NCBI GenBank assembly: GCA_031553775.1
Contig: JAVBLA010000001.1
Location: forward strand, 33,443-97,442
DNA: 64,000 nucleotides
Source: JAISFI01 sp031553775
GTDB lineage: Bacteria > Bacteroidota > Bacteroidia > Bacteroidales > Azobacteroidaceae
Direction: 5' to 3'
The notes beneath the pieces are model-generated. The model was not told the DNA's origin. It worked only from the letters and a program-made list of their open reading frames with translations, and made no database searches. Below, piece after piece: positions 45,061-53,443 of this stretch. Position numbers and translations under genes: made by a program. How positions within the stretch are numbered: the stretch's first letter is position 1; every line of letters begins with the position of its first letter.

Positions 45061-46272
45061 TTAATAAGTTGCCAAAAACAAACCGATGTCATTCGAAGGT
45101 AAATTGAAATGGCTGGCCACATAAGCATTAACGAGTTTTCCGGCATACATGTACAATCCGGAACGAAATCCCCGGTCGGTTTTAGTAATGCCCGCAATTC
45201 CGCCGGAGTCGCCCATCCGGGTAATCAACGGAGCAAAAATATTACTCAGGGCCATCGAGGTGGTACGTGCTACCCTTGAACTCAGGTTGGGCACGCAGTA
45301 ATGTAATACGCCATAGCGTTCGAAGATTTCAGGATGCCCTTCCGGAATAAAGCACGTGGTTTCGAAGCAGCCTCCCTGGTTGATGCGTAAATCGATCAGC
45401 AAAGATCCTTTTTTCATGGAGCGAACCACATCTTCCGAAATAATATGGCGAACCGGAGAGTTGATGTACCTCATGGCACCGATTACCACATCGGCCGATT
45501 TCAAGGCATTGGCCAGAACATGCGGCTGAAAAACGGAAGTGAAAAGAGTCTGTCCAAGGGTGTGTTGCATCTCCCTCAGTTTACAGATATCGTTATCGAA
45601 GACTTTTACACTGGCTCCAAGTCCGAGGGCCGCCCTGGCAGCAGTACATCCTGCTATACCGGCGCCAATGATTACCACTTCTGTAGGAGAAACGCCCGGA
45701 ACTCCTCCCATAAGGATTCCTTTTCCTCCGTGAGTATTGCTTAACAATTCGGATGCTACGGAAATAGAGGCGGCTCCTTCAATCTCTGAAATGGAATTCC
45801 GTACCGGATAATTGTGTTGTTCGTTGCAAATCAGCTCGTAACCTATGGCAGTCAGTTTTTTGTCCATCATAGCCTTGACTATTTCCAGGGAAAATGAAGA
45901 CAATTGCAACATACTGAAAATGGCGGTTCGGTTTTTCATCAGAGAAATTTCCTCCAGGGTAGGAGCTGAAATTTTGAAGATGATATTACTTTGAAATACT
46001 TCTGCGGGGGTAGAAGCAATTGTTGCTCCGGCTTCCACATAAGCGGCATCCGAATAATTGATTCCTAAACCGGCTTCTTTTTCAAGTATCACCTGGTGTC
46101 CGGCTTCCGTGATCATATCTACGGCTTCGGGTGTGAGCGCCAAACGTTTTTCTTTTTTATGGTTTTCTTTCGGAATTCCTATGACCAGGCGGTTTTTTGA
46201 TTTTCCTATTTCTTTCAGCAGTTCCTGAGGAATGAAAGAAGTTTTTTCTTTGTTGAGTTCAGTTGTTCCCAT
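45061..46272 (-). CDS. alanine dehydrogenase / transhydrogenase-alpha family protein
   Basis: About 403 residues from the Met at 46272 (the frame opens six codons earlier at 46290). The N-terminal domain has VIGIPKENHKKEKRLALTP, and the NAD-binding Rossmann domain has VVIIGAGIAGCTAA. Aligned by eye with the characterised enzyme from Mycobacterium, the catalytic His (LHLA) is Gln123 here (LQLS; codon 45904-45906) and the catalytic Asp (IDQGG) is Asn298 (INQGG; codon 45379-45381). It may therefore not be a classical alanine dehydrogenase. It overlaps aroK by 14 bases and is probably cotranscribed with it. Confidence 0.82.
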   Translation of the reverse strand: MGTTELNKEKTSFIPQELLKEIGKSKNRLVIGIPKENHKKEKRLALTPEAVDMITEAGHQVILEKEAGLGINYSDAAYVEAGATIASTPAEVFQSNIIFKISAPTLEEISLMKNRTAIFSMLQLSSFSLEIVKAMMDKKLTAIGYELICNEQHNYPVRNSISEIEGAASISVASELLSNTHGGKGILMGGVPGVSPTEVVIIGAGIAGCTAARAALGLGASVKVFDNDICKLREMQHTLGQTLFTSVFQPHVLANALKSADVVIGAMRYINSPVRHIISEDVVRSMKKGSLLIDLRINQGGCFETTCFIPEGHPEIFERYGVLHYCVPNLSSRVARTTSMALSNIFAPLITRMGDSGGIAGITKTDRGFRSGLYMYAGKLVNAYVASHFNLPSNDIGLFLATY

Positions 46273-46858
46273 TATTTTGATTCGTTGCATGACGATCGTT
46301 ACGAACAGAGTAGTTGTGCGGATCGTTATCGGTTTGACAGAGAATATTGACTAATTGAGCTACTATATTTTTGACATCTGTTTCCGTGAGCATTTTTTCA
46401 GCATCGAAAATAATACTGGCCTGATTATAAAAACTGTTTCTTTTCCGGAGATTTTCCTCGATAAAATCGACTAATTCTTCTTTGGATTTGTTTTTAATAA
46501 GAGGGCGGGAATGTTTTCCTGTTTCCAGTCTTTTTGCTAATTCCGGAGCGGAAGTTTTCAGATAAATAGTAACACCGGCTTCATTCATCCGTTGCATGTT
46601 ATTGTGAAAACAGGGAGCGCCTCCTCCCGTAGAAATTACCACATCTTCAAAATCGGAGATCTCATTGAGTATTCTGGATTCTATTTCCCGGAATTGTTCT
46701 TCTCCTTTTTCTTCAAAAATCCGGGATACCGATTTATTATATCTTTTTTCTATGAATTGATCCAGATCGACAAGTCCCAGGTTCAATGCAGCAGCAAGTT
46801 GTTTCCCTACCGTAGTTTTCCCTGCTCCCATATAACCGATCAGAAAGATTCTCTGCAT
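46259..46858 (-). CDS. aroK: shikimate kinase
   Basis: Phosphorylates shikimate with ATP in aromatic amino-acid synthesis. The 199 residues show Walker A GYMGAGKTT (8-16), the shikimate-binding DLDQFIE (31-37), GGGAP, and the LID Arg region KHSRPLI. Its C terminus (about residues 170-199, polar and Asn-rich) is longer than usual and overlaps the next gene. A -7 element lies 18 bases upstream. Other shikimate genes are not in this window. Confidence 0.94.
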   Translation of the reverse strand: MQRIFLIGYMGAGKTTVGKQLAAALNLGLVDLDQFIEKRYNKSVSRIFEEKGEEQFREIESRILNEISDFEDVVISTGGGAPCFHNNMQRMNEAGVTIYLKTSAPELAKRLETGKHSRPLIKNKSKEELVDFIEENLRKRNSFYNQASIIFDAEKMLTETDVKNIVAQLVNILCQTDNDPHNYSVRNDRHATNQNNGNN

Positions 46859-46875
46859 AGATTTTTCGTTTTCTG

Positions 46876-46883
46876 CAAAATTA
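46876..46883 (-). promoter_or_regulatory. aroK -7 promoter element
   Basis: Minus-strand TAATTTTG fits TAnnTTTG and predicts a start near 46869, about 11 bases before the aroK ATG. No -33 is recognised. Confidence 0.45.
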
Positions 46884-47067
46884 CGATATTTTTATGTTAA
46901 TTTTGTTCTTTCATTTTTTTATTTTATTGCTTTCAAAAAAGGGAACTAAAAGTCCCGTTATCTCCTGGAGCGGATAGTTAAAAACCACCTTGGGCTCAAT
47001 TGAAAGTATGCTGTAAAAGGTTATTATTGTGCATAATAAATAAACAAATAACGCCATCGATAGGTTG

Positions 47068-47694
47068 ATGAAAACAAAACAAAAATATTATACGGTTTGG
47101 GAAGGTCGTGAAACCGGAGTGTTTGATGATTGGGAGACTTGCAAACAGCAGGTGCAAGGATATGAACAGGCTAAATATAAGGCGTTTTCATCGAAAGAAG
47201 AGGCTCTGAAAGCATTGGGGGAAAGTTATTGGAATTATGTAAATAAAGAACAGAAAATAAAAGGAAAAATTTCTTCGGTTTCCGGTACTTTTATTCCGGA
47301 AAGTATTGCCGTAGATGCTGCATGCAGCGGAAATCCCGGAAAAATGGAATACCGAGGTGTATATGTGAGAACGGGGCAGCAACTGTTCCATCAGGGGCCC
47401 ATGGAACAGGGAACAAATAATATCGGCGAATTCCTGGCTATTGTTCATGCTTTGGCGTTATTGAAACGGGAAAATAGTCCTTTGCCTGTTTATACCGACA
47501 GTGTGAATGCCATGTTGTGGGTAAAGAATAAAAAATGCAAGACTAAACTAGAAAAAACATCGATGAATGCGCTAATTTTTGACTTGATCGATCGGGCTGA
47601 AAAGTGGTTGCAAAATAATACCTATTCAACGCAGATCATCAAATGGGAAACAAAGGATTGGGGGGAGATCCCGGCAGATTTCGGCCGGAAATAA
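47068..47694 (+). CDS. ribonuclease H with viroplasmin domain
   Basis: A 208-residue fusion: an N-terminal caulimovirus-viroplasmin-like domain (KYYTVWEGRETGVFDDW, about 6-50) that binds RNA-DNA hybrids, then RNase H type 1 with catalytic residues in VDAACSGNPG, NIGEF and YTDSVNAM. It degrades RNA in hybrids such as replication primers and R-loops. The frame can start at TTG 47065, but the adjacent ATG at 47068 is preferred. It stands alone between aroK and the second glycan region. Confidence 0.9.
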   Translation: MKTKQKYYTVWEGRETGVFDDWETCKQQVQGYEQAKYKAFSSKEEALKALGESYWNYVNKEQKIKGKISSVSGTFIPESIAVDAACSGNPGKMEYRGVYVRTGQQLFHQGPMEQGTNNIGEFLAIVHALALLKRENSPLPVYTDSVNAMLWVKNKKCKTKLEKTSMNALIFDLIDRAEKWLQNNTYSTQIIKWETKDWGEIPADFGRK

Positions 47695-47736
47695 AACCCG
47701 ATGACTTTAGATCCTGCAGGTTTCCTCTATTTTTAT

Positions 47737-47744
47737 TATATTTG
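47737..47744 (+). promoter_or_regulatory. second glycan cluster -7 promoter element
   Basis: TATATTTG fits TAnnTTTG and predicts a start near 47750, with a leader of about 80 bases before the fucosyltransferase ATG, longer than most in this window. Confidence 0.5.
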
Positions 47745-47829
47745 TCATTTTATTGAAAAAGAAGGCCTTTGGTATATTTATTTCAGGCTGCAAAAACAAT
47801 AATATCCGATTAAAATAAAAGATATCAAT

Positions 47830-48723
47830 ATGGTAATCGCCGGATTAATGGGTGGCTTAGGTAATCAAATGTTTCAGTATGCCTGTGCGCGATGTGTGAC
47901 GCAGAAGCTTCAAACGGACTTATTACTGGATCACACTCTTTTATCAGACAGAACTCATAGAGAAAATTTTACCTACAGGAATTTTGAGCTGGGTAACTTT
48001 AATATTCAGGCTAAAAAAGCTTCTTGGTTGACGTTGAAGACATTTGCTCCCAATTTGTGGACTGCTACAGGATCAGTAAAGAAAAAATATGCTTTCCGTC
48101 GTAAATTATTCAATCATCATTTATATGAAGAAAAAACGGAATTTTCGTATGATGAGATGATTTCTCAGGTAAAAAACAATACATACCTGCATGGATATTT
48201 TCAAACGGAAAAATATTTTTGGGAAATCAGAGACCTGTTACTTCAGGAGTTTTCGTTAAACCATCCGTTAGATGCCCCAAACGTCGCCTTGTTGAGGGAA
48301 ATAGAAAATATGCCCTCGGTGTCTGTCCATATCCGGAGAGGAGATTATGTAAATTCGAACTTTCATCGTTCTCTGACCTTTGATGATTATTATATTCCGG
48401 CAATAAAAGAAATAAATAAAAGAGAAAATAACCCTCACTTTTTTATTTTTTCCGATGAACCGGAATTTGTCAAGGCCGGATTTGCATCATCCGATATTAA
48501 TAAAACCATCGTTGATATCAATCAGGGAAACCGGTCTTATCTGGATCTGACTCTGATGAGCCGTTGCAAACATAATATTATTGCGAATAGTTCATTCAGT
48601 TGGTGGGGAGCCTGGCTAAACCCATATGCCAGTAAGATAGTTATTGCCCCCGCACAGTGGTTTGAAGGTAAATCTTCTGATTTCACCGCGGATTTACTTC
48701 CTGAAAAATGGATCAGGATTTAA
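47830..48723 (+). CDS. alpha-1,2-fucosyltransferase (GT11)
   Basis: Transfers fucose from GDP-fucose to the 2-OH of a terminal galactose, making an H-antigen-like end. The 297 residues carry the GT11 motifs GLMGGLGNQMFQYACA (5-20), HIRRGDYV (167-174, GDP-fucose binding) and SSFSWWGAWLNP near the C terminus. It is the first gene of the second glycan region and is directly followed by a GT6 gene whose natural acceptor is the product of such fucosyltransferases. No GDP-fucose synthesis genes (gmd, fcl, fkp) are visible here. Confidence 0.93.
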   Translation: MVIAGLMGGLGNQMFQYACARCVTQKLQTDLLLDHTLLSDRTHRENFTYRNFELGNFNIQAKKASWLTLKTFAPNLWTATGSVKKKYAFRRKLFNHHLYEEKTEFSYDEMISQVKNNTYLHGYFQTEKYFWEIRDLLLQEFSLNHPLDAPNVALLREIENMPSVSVHIRRGDYVNSNFHRSLTFDDYYIPAIKEINKRENNPHFFIFSDEPEFVKAGFASSDINKTIVDINQGNRSYLDLTLMSRCKHNIIANSSFSWWGAWLNPYASKIVIAPAQWFEGKSSDFTADLLPEKWIRI

Positions 48724-48754
48724 TTTGTTTAGAGTAAATATTATTAGAAAAAAA

Positions 48755-49534
48755 ATGAGAATAGGTATTTTATATATTTGCACAGGAAATTATACTGTTT
48801 TCTGGGATGGTTTTTATCATTCTTCTGAAAAGAATTTGCTGTCGGAACACGAGAAATATTATTTTGTGTTTACAGACGGACAGATTGAAACTTTTGGAAA
48901 TCAAAGAGTAAAGGTAATTTATCAGCAAAAATTAGGCTGGCCTCTGGATACTTTATTCCGATTTAAGATTTTTCTCCAAGTAGAAGAAGAATTAAAGAAA
49001 ATGGATTATTTGTTTTTCTTCAATGCCAATTTGTGCATCAATAAAACAATAGGATCAGAGATATTGCCTGAAAAAGTGGATGAATTGGTTGTAACTCAGC
49101 ATCCAGGATTCTTTTCTAAAGAACGAAAGGAATTTACTTATGAAACACGAAAAGAATCCAAAGCATATATTTCTCCAGAGGAAGGCGATATATACATTGC
49201 CGGTGGTTTGAATGGTGGTGATTCAGCATGTTATTTACAGATGATCAAAGATTTGGAATCGGCTATCGACTCCGATTATCAGAAAAATATCGTTGCCATC
49301 TGGCACGATGAATCTCACATAAACCGGTATATTCTTGATAAACCATTTAAATTATTACCTCCAGATTATTTATATCCGGAAGGCTGGGATATTCCTTTTG
49401 AAAAAAATATCATTATATTGAATAAGGATAAATTCGGAGGGCATGACCGTATGCGAGGAATTGAACCGATTGAAGATAAATCTCGTTATCAAAAATCAAT
49501 TTTTAACCGCTTATGGCATCTGTTAAAAAAATAA
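48755..49534 (+). CDS. GT6 family alpha-1,3-GalNAc/Gal transferase
   Basis: A 259-residue enzyme closely resembling the characterised Bacteroides ovatus BoGT6a and animal blood-group A/B transferases. It begins MRIGILYICTGNYTVFW, and the usual DxD is replaced by NAN (90-92, LFFFNAN), the metal-independent variant of bacterial GT6. The donor-selecting loop reads IAGGLNGG (148-155); the AGG triplet matches BoGT6a (GalNAc-specific), so GalNAc transfer is inferred. WHDES at 183-187 is conserved. The open frame runs 37 codons further upstream inside the fucosyltransferase gene; the Met at 48755 gives the family start. Acts after GT11. Confidence 0.9.
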   Translation: MRIGILYICTGNYTVFWDGFYHSSEKNLLSEHEKYYFVFTDGQIETFGNQRVKVIYQQKLGWPLDTLFRFKIFLQVEEELKKMDYLFFFNANLCINKTIGSEILPEKVDELVVTQHPGFFSKERKEFTYETRKESKAYISPEEGDIYIAGGLNGGDSACYLQMIKDLESAIDSDYQKNIVAIWHDESHINRYILDKPFKLLPPDYLYPEGWDIPFEKNIIILNKDKFGGHDRMRGIEPIEDKSRYQKSIFNRLWHLLKK

Positions 49535-49555
49535 AGTCATAAAAATCAATTGAAT

Positions 49556-50437
49556 ATGAAATTTATGTCTAAATATTATACTTGTCTGAAAGACTTGCTG
49601 AGTAAATTCCTAAAAAGAACTGATTACTTAAATATCAATCTTAAGCCATTAAACAGCAGTGATAGTCTGGATATTATCACTATTGCTTTTAACAATACAT
49701 TTGTATTAAAACATCAGATACAAAAAATTAAAAAAAACATTAAAGACAAAAATTATACACATATTATTGTTGATAATTCCAATAAATGGGATAAAAGGAT
49801 TGAGATAAGGAATATGTGTGAAGATGAGGGCCTCTCGTATATTGGTCTTCCTGATTTATCGAAAAAAAGCTTCTGCCCATCAACATCACATGCTCAGGCC
49901 CTAAACTGGACATATCAGCATGTTATCAAGAAAAGAAAACCTACTTGGTTTGGATTTATTGACCACGATATTTTTCCGATCCAGTCTCAGTCAATTTTTG
50001 ATATGATAGGTAACCAGCCTTTTTTCGGAAGGAAAGAAACAAGAAAGCAATACTGGTATCTTTGGCCGGGATTTTGTTTTTTCAGGTTCGATTTTTTAAG
50101 GGAATTTAGTGTCGATTTTTCTCCGACTAGAATTGTTGATACAAATCTCGATACCGGAGGAGCTTTATGGTGTCCTGTTTATTCAAAACTAAATATGTCT
50201 GACTTTATTTTTTGTAACAATTTGCGCATTCCTCTAAATCAATTGGGCTATCCATATGAAGATGAAGTTGAATTCTTGAATAATAACTGGTTTCATAGTC
50301 TCAATGCGTCCTTATGGAGAGATGCATCGGATTATAGAGATGCTATAGAAGATATCTTAAAGAAGGAGATCTCTGATAAAGAGATTCAAGGTGTGCATAA
50401 GATAGATTTTGAGGATATCCGAATGAGATTTCAGTAA
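49556..50437 (+). CDS. putative glycosyltransferase with DHD motif (copy 2)
   Basis: A 293-residue paralogue of the gene at 26340-27257. Shared landmarks are LDIITIAFNNTF (about 37-48), VDNSN, FIDHDIFP in the DxD position, YLWPGF, LDTGGALW and WFHSLNAS. It lacks a signal peptide or membrane helix. The frame can begin at TTG 49550, but ATG 49556 is preferred. The sequence is AT-rich compared with metG and korAB. Function unknown beyond probable GT-A glycosyl transfer; its neighbours suggest it acts on the fucosylated or GalNAc-capped glycan. Confidence 0.65.
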   Translation: MKFMSKYYTCLKDLLSKFLKRTDYLNINLKPLNSSDSLDIITIAFNNTFVLKHQIQKIKKNIKDKNYTHIIVDNSNKWDKRIEIRNMCEDEGLSYIGLPDLSKKSFCPSTSHAQALNWTYQHVIKKRKPTWFGFIDHDIFPIQSQSIFDMIGNQPFFGRKETRKQYWYLWPGFCFFRFDFLREFSVDFSPTRIVDTNLDTGGALWCPVYSKLNMSDFIFCNNLRIPLNQLGYPYEDEVEFLNNNWFHSLNASLWRDASDYRDAIEDILKKEISDKEIQGVHKIDFEDIRMRFQ

Positions 50438-50451
50438 TTTAATGATTGTTT

Positions 50452-51426
50452 ATGCCAAAAGTATCAGTAATTGTCCCGGTTTATAATATCTATCCGTATC
50501 TGGAGAGGTGCCTGAGTTCCGTTCTCAATCAAACATTTAAAGATTGGGATATGATTGTGATAAACGACGGAAGCACAGATAACTCGGCAGATATTATCTA
50601 CCGGTTTGCGGATTTGGATTCCAGAATTCGTTTTCAAACCAAAGAAAACGGAGGTTTGGTGAGCGCCCGGCTGGCAGGACTTTCGATGGCATCGTCTCCT
50701 TATATTTTTCATTTGGATGGCGATGATTTTCTGGAACCGGAAGCTTTGGAGCTGCTTTACAGCGAGGCAATTGAAAAGCAGGATGATATGGTTTTTTTTG
50801 ATTTCTGGATTTATGATGATATTTCCGGTACTAAAACATTATATCCTAACAGGTATTGGGAAACTCATTCGCCTGAAGAGCATCTTGAAAAAATGTTATT
50901 GTGCGAGAATTCATGGGCTGTTTGGTCACATATTCATAAACGGTCATTGTACGATAAAGTGGATTTGACTATGTTGGAAGGCCTGAGTAACGGGGAAGAT
51001 GCGGTGTTTACATCCATGCTGGTTTATGCATCCGAACGAATTCATAAACTGAACAAACCTTTTTTGAATTATGTCAGGAGACCAGGTTCTCTTACCCAGG
51101 TTAATGGATTTTCCAGTCAAACTTATCAAAGTTACTGGTTGTTCCCTCAGCGTTTGAATGATTATTTCTCGAAAACCGATATTTTTCCCTTTTTGAAAAA
51201 GGCTTTGGCTTTTGTATATATAAAGGCATTTGAGGAAACCCTGAAAGGGAGGACTTATAGCAGAGGCCATGAGTTTGCTCAGCGGGCCATGCTTTCGTTG
51301 AAGGCATATCCGGAGTTGAAGTCTCTTTTACCCAGGCGGGTATATAAATTGACGAGATTATTTGCTGTTTCCCAGTGGTTAGGTTCTTTATATATGAAAA
51401 AGTGTATCAGAAAAAATAAGATATAA
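50452..51426 (+). CDS. family 2 glycosyltransferase
   Basis: A 324-residue GT2 enzyme: N-terminal PKVSVIVPVYNIYPYLERCL, MIVINDGSTDNS, and the DxD site FHLDGDDF (about 86-93). A long C-terminal region (about 220-320) is amphipathic and may bind membrane. The frame can also open at TTG 50446, but ATG 50452 gives the normal GT2 start. It lies 14 bases after the DHD glycosyltransferase and 7 before the next GT2, part of one run. Donor sugar unknown. Confidence 0.88.
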   Translation: MPKVSVIVPVYNIYPYLERCLSSVLNQTFKDWDMIVINDGSTDNSADIIYRFADLDSRIRFQTKENGGLVSARLAGLSMASSPYIFHLDGDDFLEPEALELLYSEAIEKQDDMVFFDFWIYDDISGTKTLYPNRYWETHSPEEHLEKMLLCENSWAVWSHIHKRSLYDKVDLTMLEGLSNGEDAVFTSMLVYASERIHKLNKPFLNYVRRPGSLTQVNGFSSQTYQSYWLFPQRLNDYFSKTDIFPFLKKALAFVYIKAFEETLKGRTYSRGHEFAQRAMLSLKAYPELKSLLPRRVYKLTRLFAVSQWLGSLYMKKCIRKNKI

Positions 51427-51433
51427 ATATTGT

Positions 51434-52300
51434 ATGTTGATTTCCGTAATAATTCCTTGCTATAAGCAGGGTAAATATTTAGCAGCGACTCTTGACTCGA
51501 TCCTGGCGCAAACATTCGCTGAATGGGAGTGTATTGTTGTGAACGACGGGTCTCCTGATAATTCTTTGGAAATTGCGAAAGAATATTGCCGGAAGGACCA
51601 GAGGTTTAAATATATAGATAAACCCAATGGAGGTCTTTCTTCTGCCAGAAATTCAGGGATTGAGATTGCCCGGGGCGAGTATATTCAGTTTTTGGATTCG
51701 GATGATTTGATCCATCCCCGGAAATTTGAAGTTCAGATACAGGATATTCCTGAAAACACATTATTATTGCTTTCCAGTTATCGTTTCTTTTTTGAGACTG
51801 TTGGCGATGCATTTCCAGACAAATGGTGTACTCATCAAATCGGAGATTTACAATCGGATATTTTACTGCACTGGGACAAAGACTTTTCTATTCCGATTCA
51901 TACGGCATTGTTCCACCGGGATTATTTTTTTAAGCATCATATTCGTTTCAGAGAGGATCTTCAGGCTAAAGAGGATTGGATTTTTTGGGTGGCTTGTACA
52001 CAGATAAATCCTGAATACAAATATAACCCTCAGGTGCTGGCGTATTATCGTAAACATAATGAGAGTATGGTTGCAGATCCGGCGTTGATGTTTAATAGCA
52101 GGTTTAATGCCTACTTAATCATACTGGACATGGTTTCAACCGAAATTCTGAAAGAAAAAATCAGAGAACGGATGAGGCTTGAATATTTCGGTATCCTGAA
52201 TAAACGGAATAATAGCAGGAAAAAGTATAAAAACCTTTTCAGGGTAATGTGTGCTGTTTGCCTTTTGCTGATAATTTTGCTGATAATATTATCTTTATAA
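51434..52300 (+). CDS. family 2 glycosyltransferase with C-terminal anchor
   Basis: A 288-residue GT2: LISVIIPCYKQGKYLAATLD, CIVVNDGSPDNS, and IQFLDSDDLIHP as the DxD region. Residues about 269-288 (VCLLLIILLIILSL) form a hydrophobic tail that could anchor the enzyme in the inner membrane. Seven bases after the previous GT2 and 10 before the WbsX-like gene. The order of these transferases may follow the order of sugar addition, but this is inference. Confidence 0.87.
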   Translation: MLISVIIPCYKQGKYLAATLDSILAQTFAEWECIVVNDGSPDNSLEIAKEYCRKDQRFKYIDKPNGGLSSARNSGIEIARGEYIQFLDSDDLIHPRKFEVQIQDIPENTLLLLSSYRFFFETVGDAFPDKWCTHQIGDLQSDILLHWDKDFSIPIHTALFHRDYFFKHHIRFREDLQAKEDWIFWVACTQINPEYKYNPQVLAYYRKHNESMVADPALMFNSRFNAYLIILDMVSTEILKEKIRERMRLEYFGILNKRNNSRKKYKNLFRVMCAVCLLLIILLIILSL

Positions 52301-52310
52301 GTTTACATAT

Positions 52311-53411
52311 ATGACTGATAAGATACGTACGATAGCCTTTTACCTCCCTCAATTCCACCCGATCCCCGAAAACGATCTGTGGTGGGGTAAAGGTTTTACC
52401 GAATGGACCAATGTAGGAAAAGCTAAAAAATTGTTTTACGGGCATGAACAGCCTAAGGTACCGGCCGATCTGGGATATTACGATCTCCGGGTGCCGGAAA
52501 CACGGCGGGCCCAGGCAGATATGGCAAGAGCATATGGAATTGAAGGTTTTTGTTACTGGCATTATTGGTTCGGGAATGGAAAACGGCTGCTGGAACGTCC
52601 CTTTAATGAGGTGCTGGCAAGTGGTGAGCCGGATTTTCCTTTTTGCCTGGCATGGGCCAACGAATCATGGAAGGGTTTTGAACATGGCCTGGTCAACCGG
52701 AATATGCTGATTGAACAACTTTATCCGGGAAAGGAAGACTATGCTGCCCATTTTTATGAAGTACTGCCGGCATTCAAAGACAAGCGTTATATTACTGTGA
52801 ACGGGAAACCCCTGTTTATGATATATAAACCTTTTTTATTCGATGAAATCGTAGATTTCATCCGGCTATGGCAACAGTTAGCCAAGGAAAACGGTTTACC
52901 GGGTATTCATTTTGTAGGACATCATTGGGATGTGAAAGAAATCAATAAAGTGTTGGATATGGGATTTGATGCGGTAAGTATCAACCGGGTGGCAAATTAC
53001 GAAAAGGCGCATCGATCTTTTTTTAACCGTATGAAAAGGGAATACAACCGTTGTTTCCGGGGAGTTAAAAAAATCTTTGAATACCAAAAGGTAGTTCCTT
53101 ATCTTTCAGGGATAGAAGATGCGGAAAACGTTGTTATTCCTATGCTTCTGCCGAACTGGGACCATACTCCCAGGAGCGGAAAACAAGGAGCGGTTTTTCA
53201 TCGTTCAACACCTGAATTATTTCGTATCCATGTCCGGGAAGTGTTGAACCGGCTGAAAAATAAGCCGGCAGAGCAAAAAATAGTCTTTTTGAAATCCTGG
53301 AACGAATGGGCGGAAGGAAATTATGTAGAACCGGATTTGAAGTGGGGACTACAATATTTAGAGGTAATTCTGCAGGAAATAAAACATCAACAGGGTATTA
53401 ACAAAAAATAA
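52311..53411 (+). CDS. WbsX-like glycosyltransferase (GH99-like fold)
   Basis: A 366-residue protein of the Glyco_tran_WbsX (PF14307) family. Family landmarks are AFYLPQFHPIPENDLWWG (9-26), GFTEWTNVGKAK, GFCYWHYWF, LAWANESW and a C-terminal FLKSWNEWAEGNYVEPD. WbsX proteins resemble GH99 alpha-mannosidase TIM barrels and occur in O-antigen clusters; some are thought to transfer or rearrange sugars. The exact reaction is unknown. Located between two GT2 genes. Confidence 0.86.
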   Translation: MTDKIRTIAFYLPQFHPIPENDLWWGKGFTEWTNVGKAKKLFYGHEQPKVPADLGYYDLRVPETRRAQADMARAYGIEGFCYWHYWFGNGKRLLERPFNEVLASGEPDFPFCLAWANESWKGFEHGLVNRNMLIEQLYPGKEDYAAHFYEVLPAFKDKRYITVNGKPLFMIYKPFLFDEIVDFIRLWQQLAKENGLPGIHFVGHHWDVKEINKVLDMGFDAVSINRVANYEKAHRSFFNRMKREYNRCFRGVKKIFEYQKVVPYLSGIEDAENVVIPMLLPNWDHTPRSGKQGAVFHRSTPELFRIHVREVLNRLKNKPAEQKIVFLKSWNEWAEGNYVEPDLKWGLQYLEVILQEIKHQQGINKK

Positions 53412-53415
53412 TCAT

Positions 53416-53423
53416 TACATTTG
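53416..53423 (+). promoter_or_regulatory. possible internal -7 promoter element
   Basis: TACATTTG fits TAnnTTTG and lies 21 bases before the GT2 start at 53444, so the last gene of this run could be transcribed separately. Confidence 0.35.
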
Positions 53424-53443
53424 TCGTTATATTTAAAAAATAA

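Noticed and set aside
48644..48754. Long GT6 reading frame starting inside the fucosyltransferase gene
   Set aside because: The extra 37 residues resemble nothing and overlap GT11 coding sequence; the Met at 48755 begins the conserved GT6 sequence.
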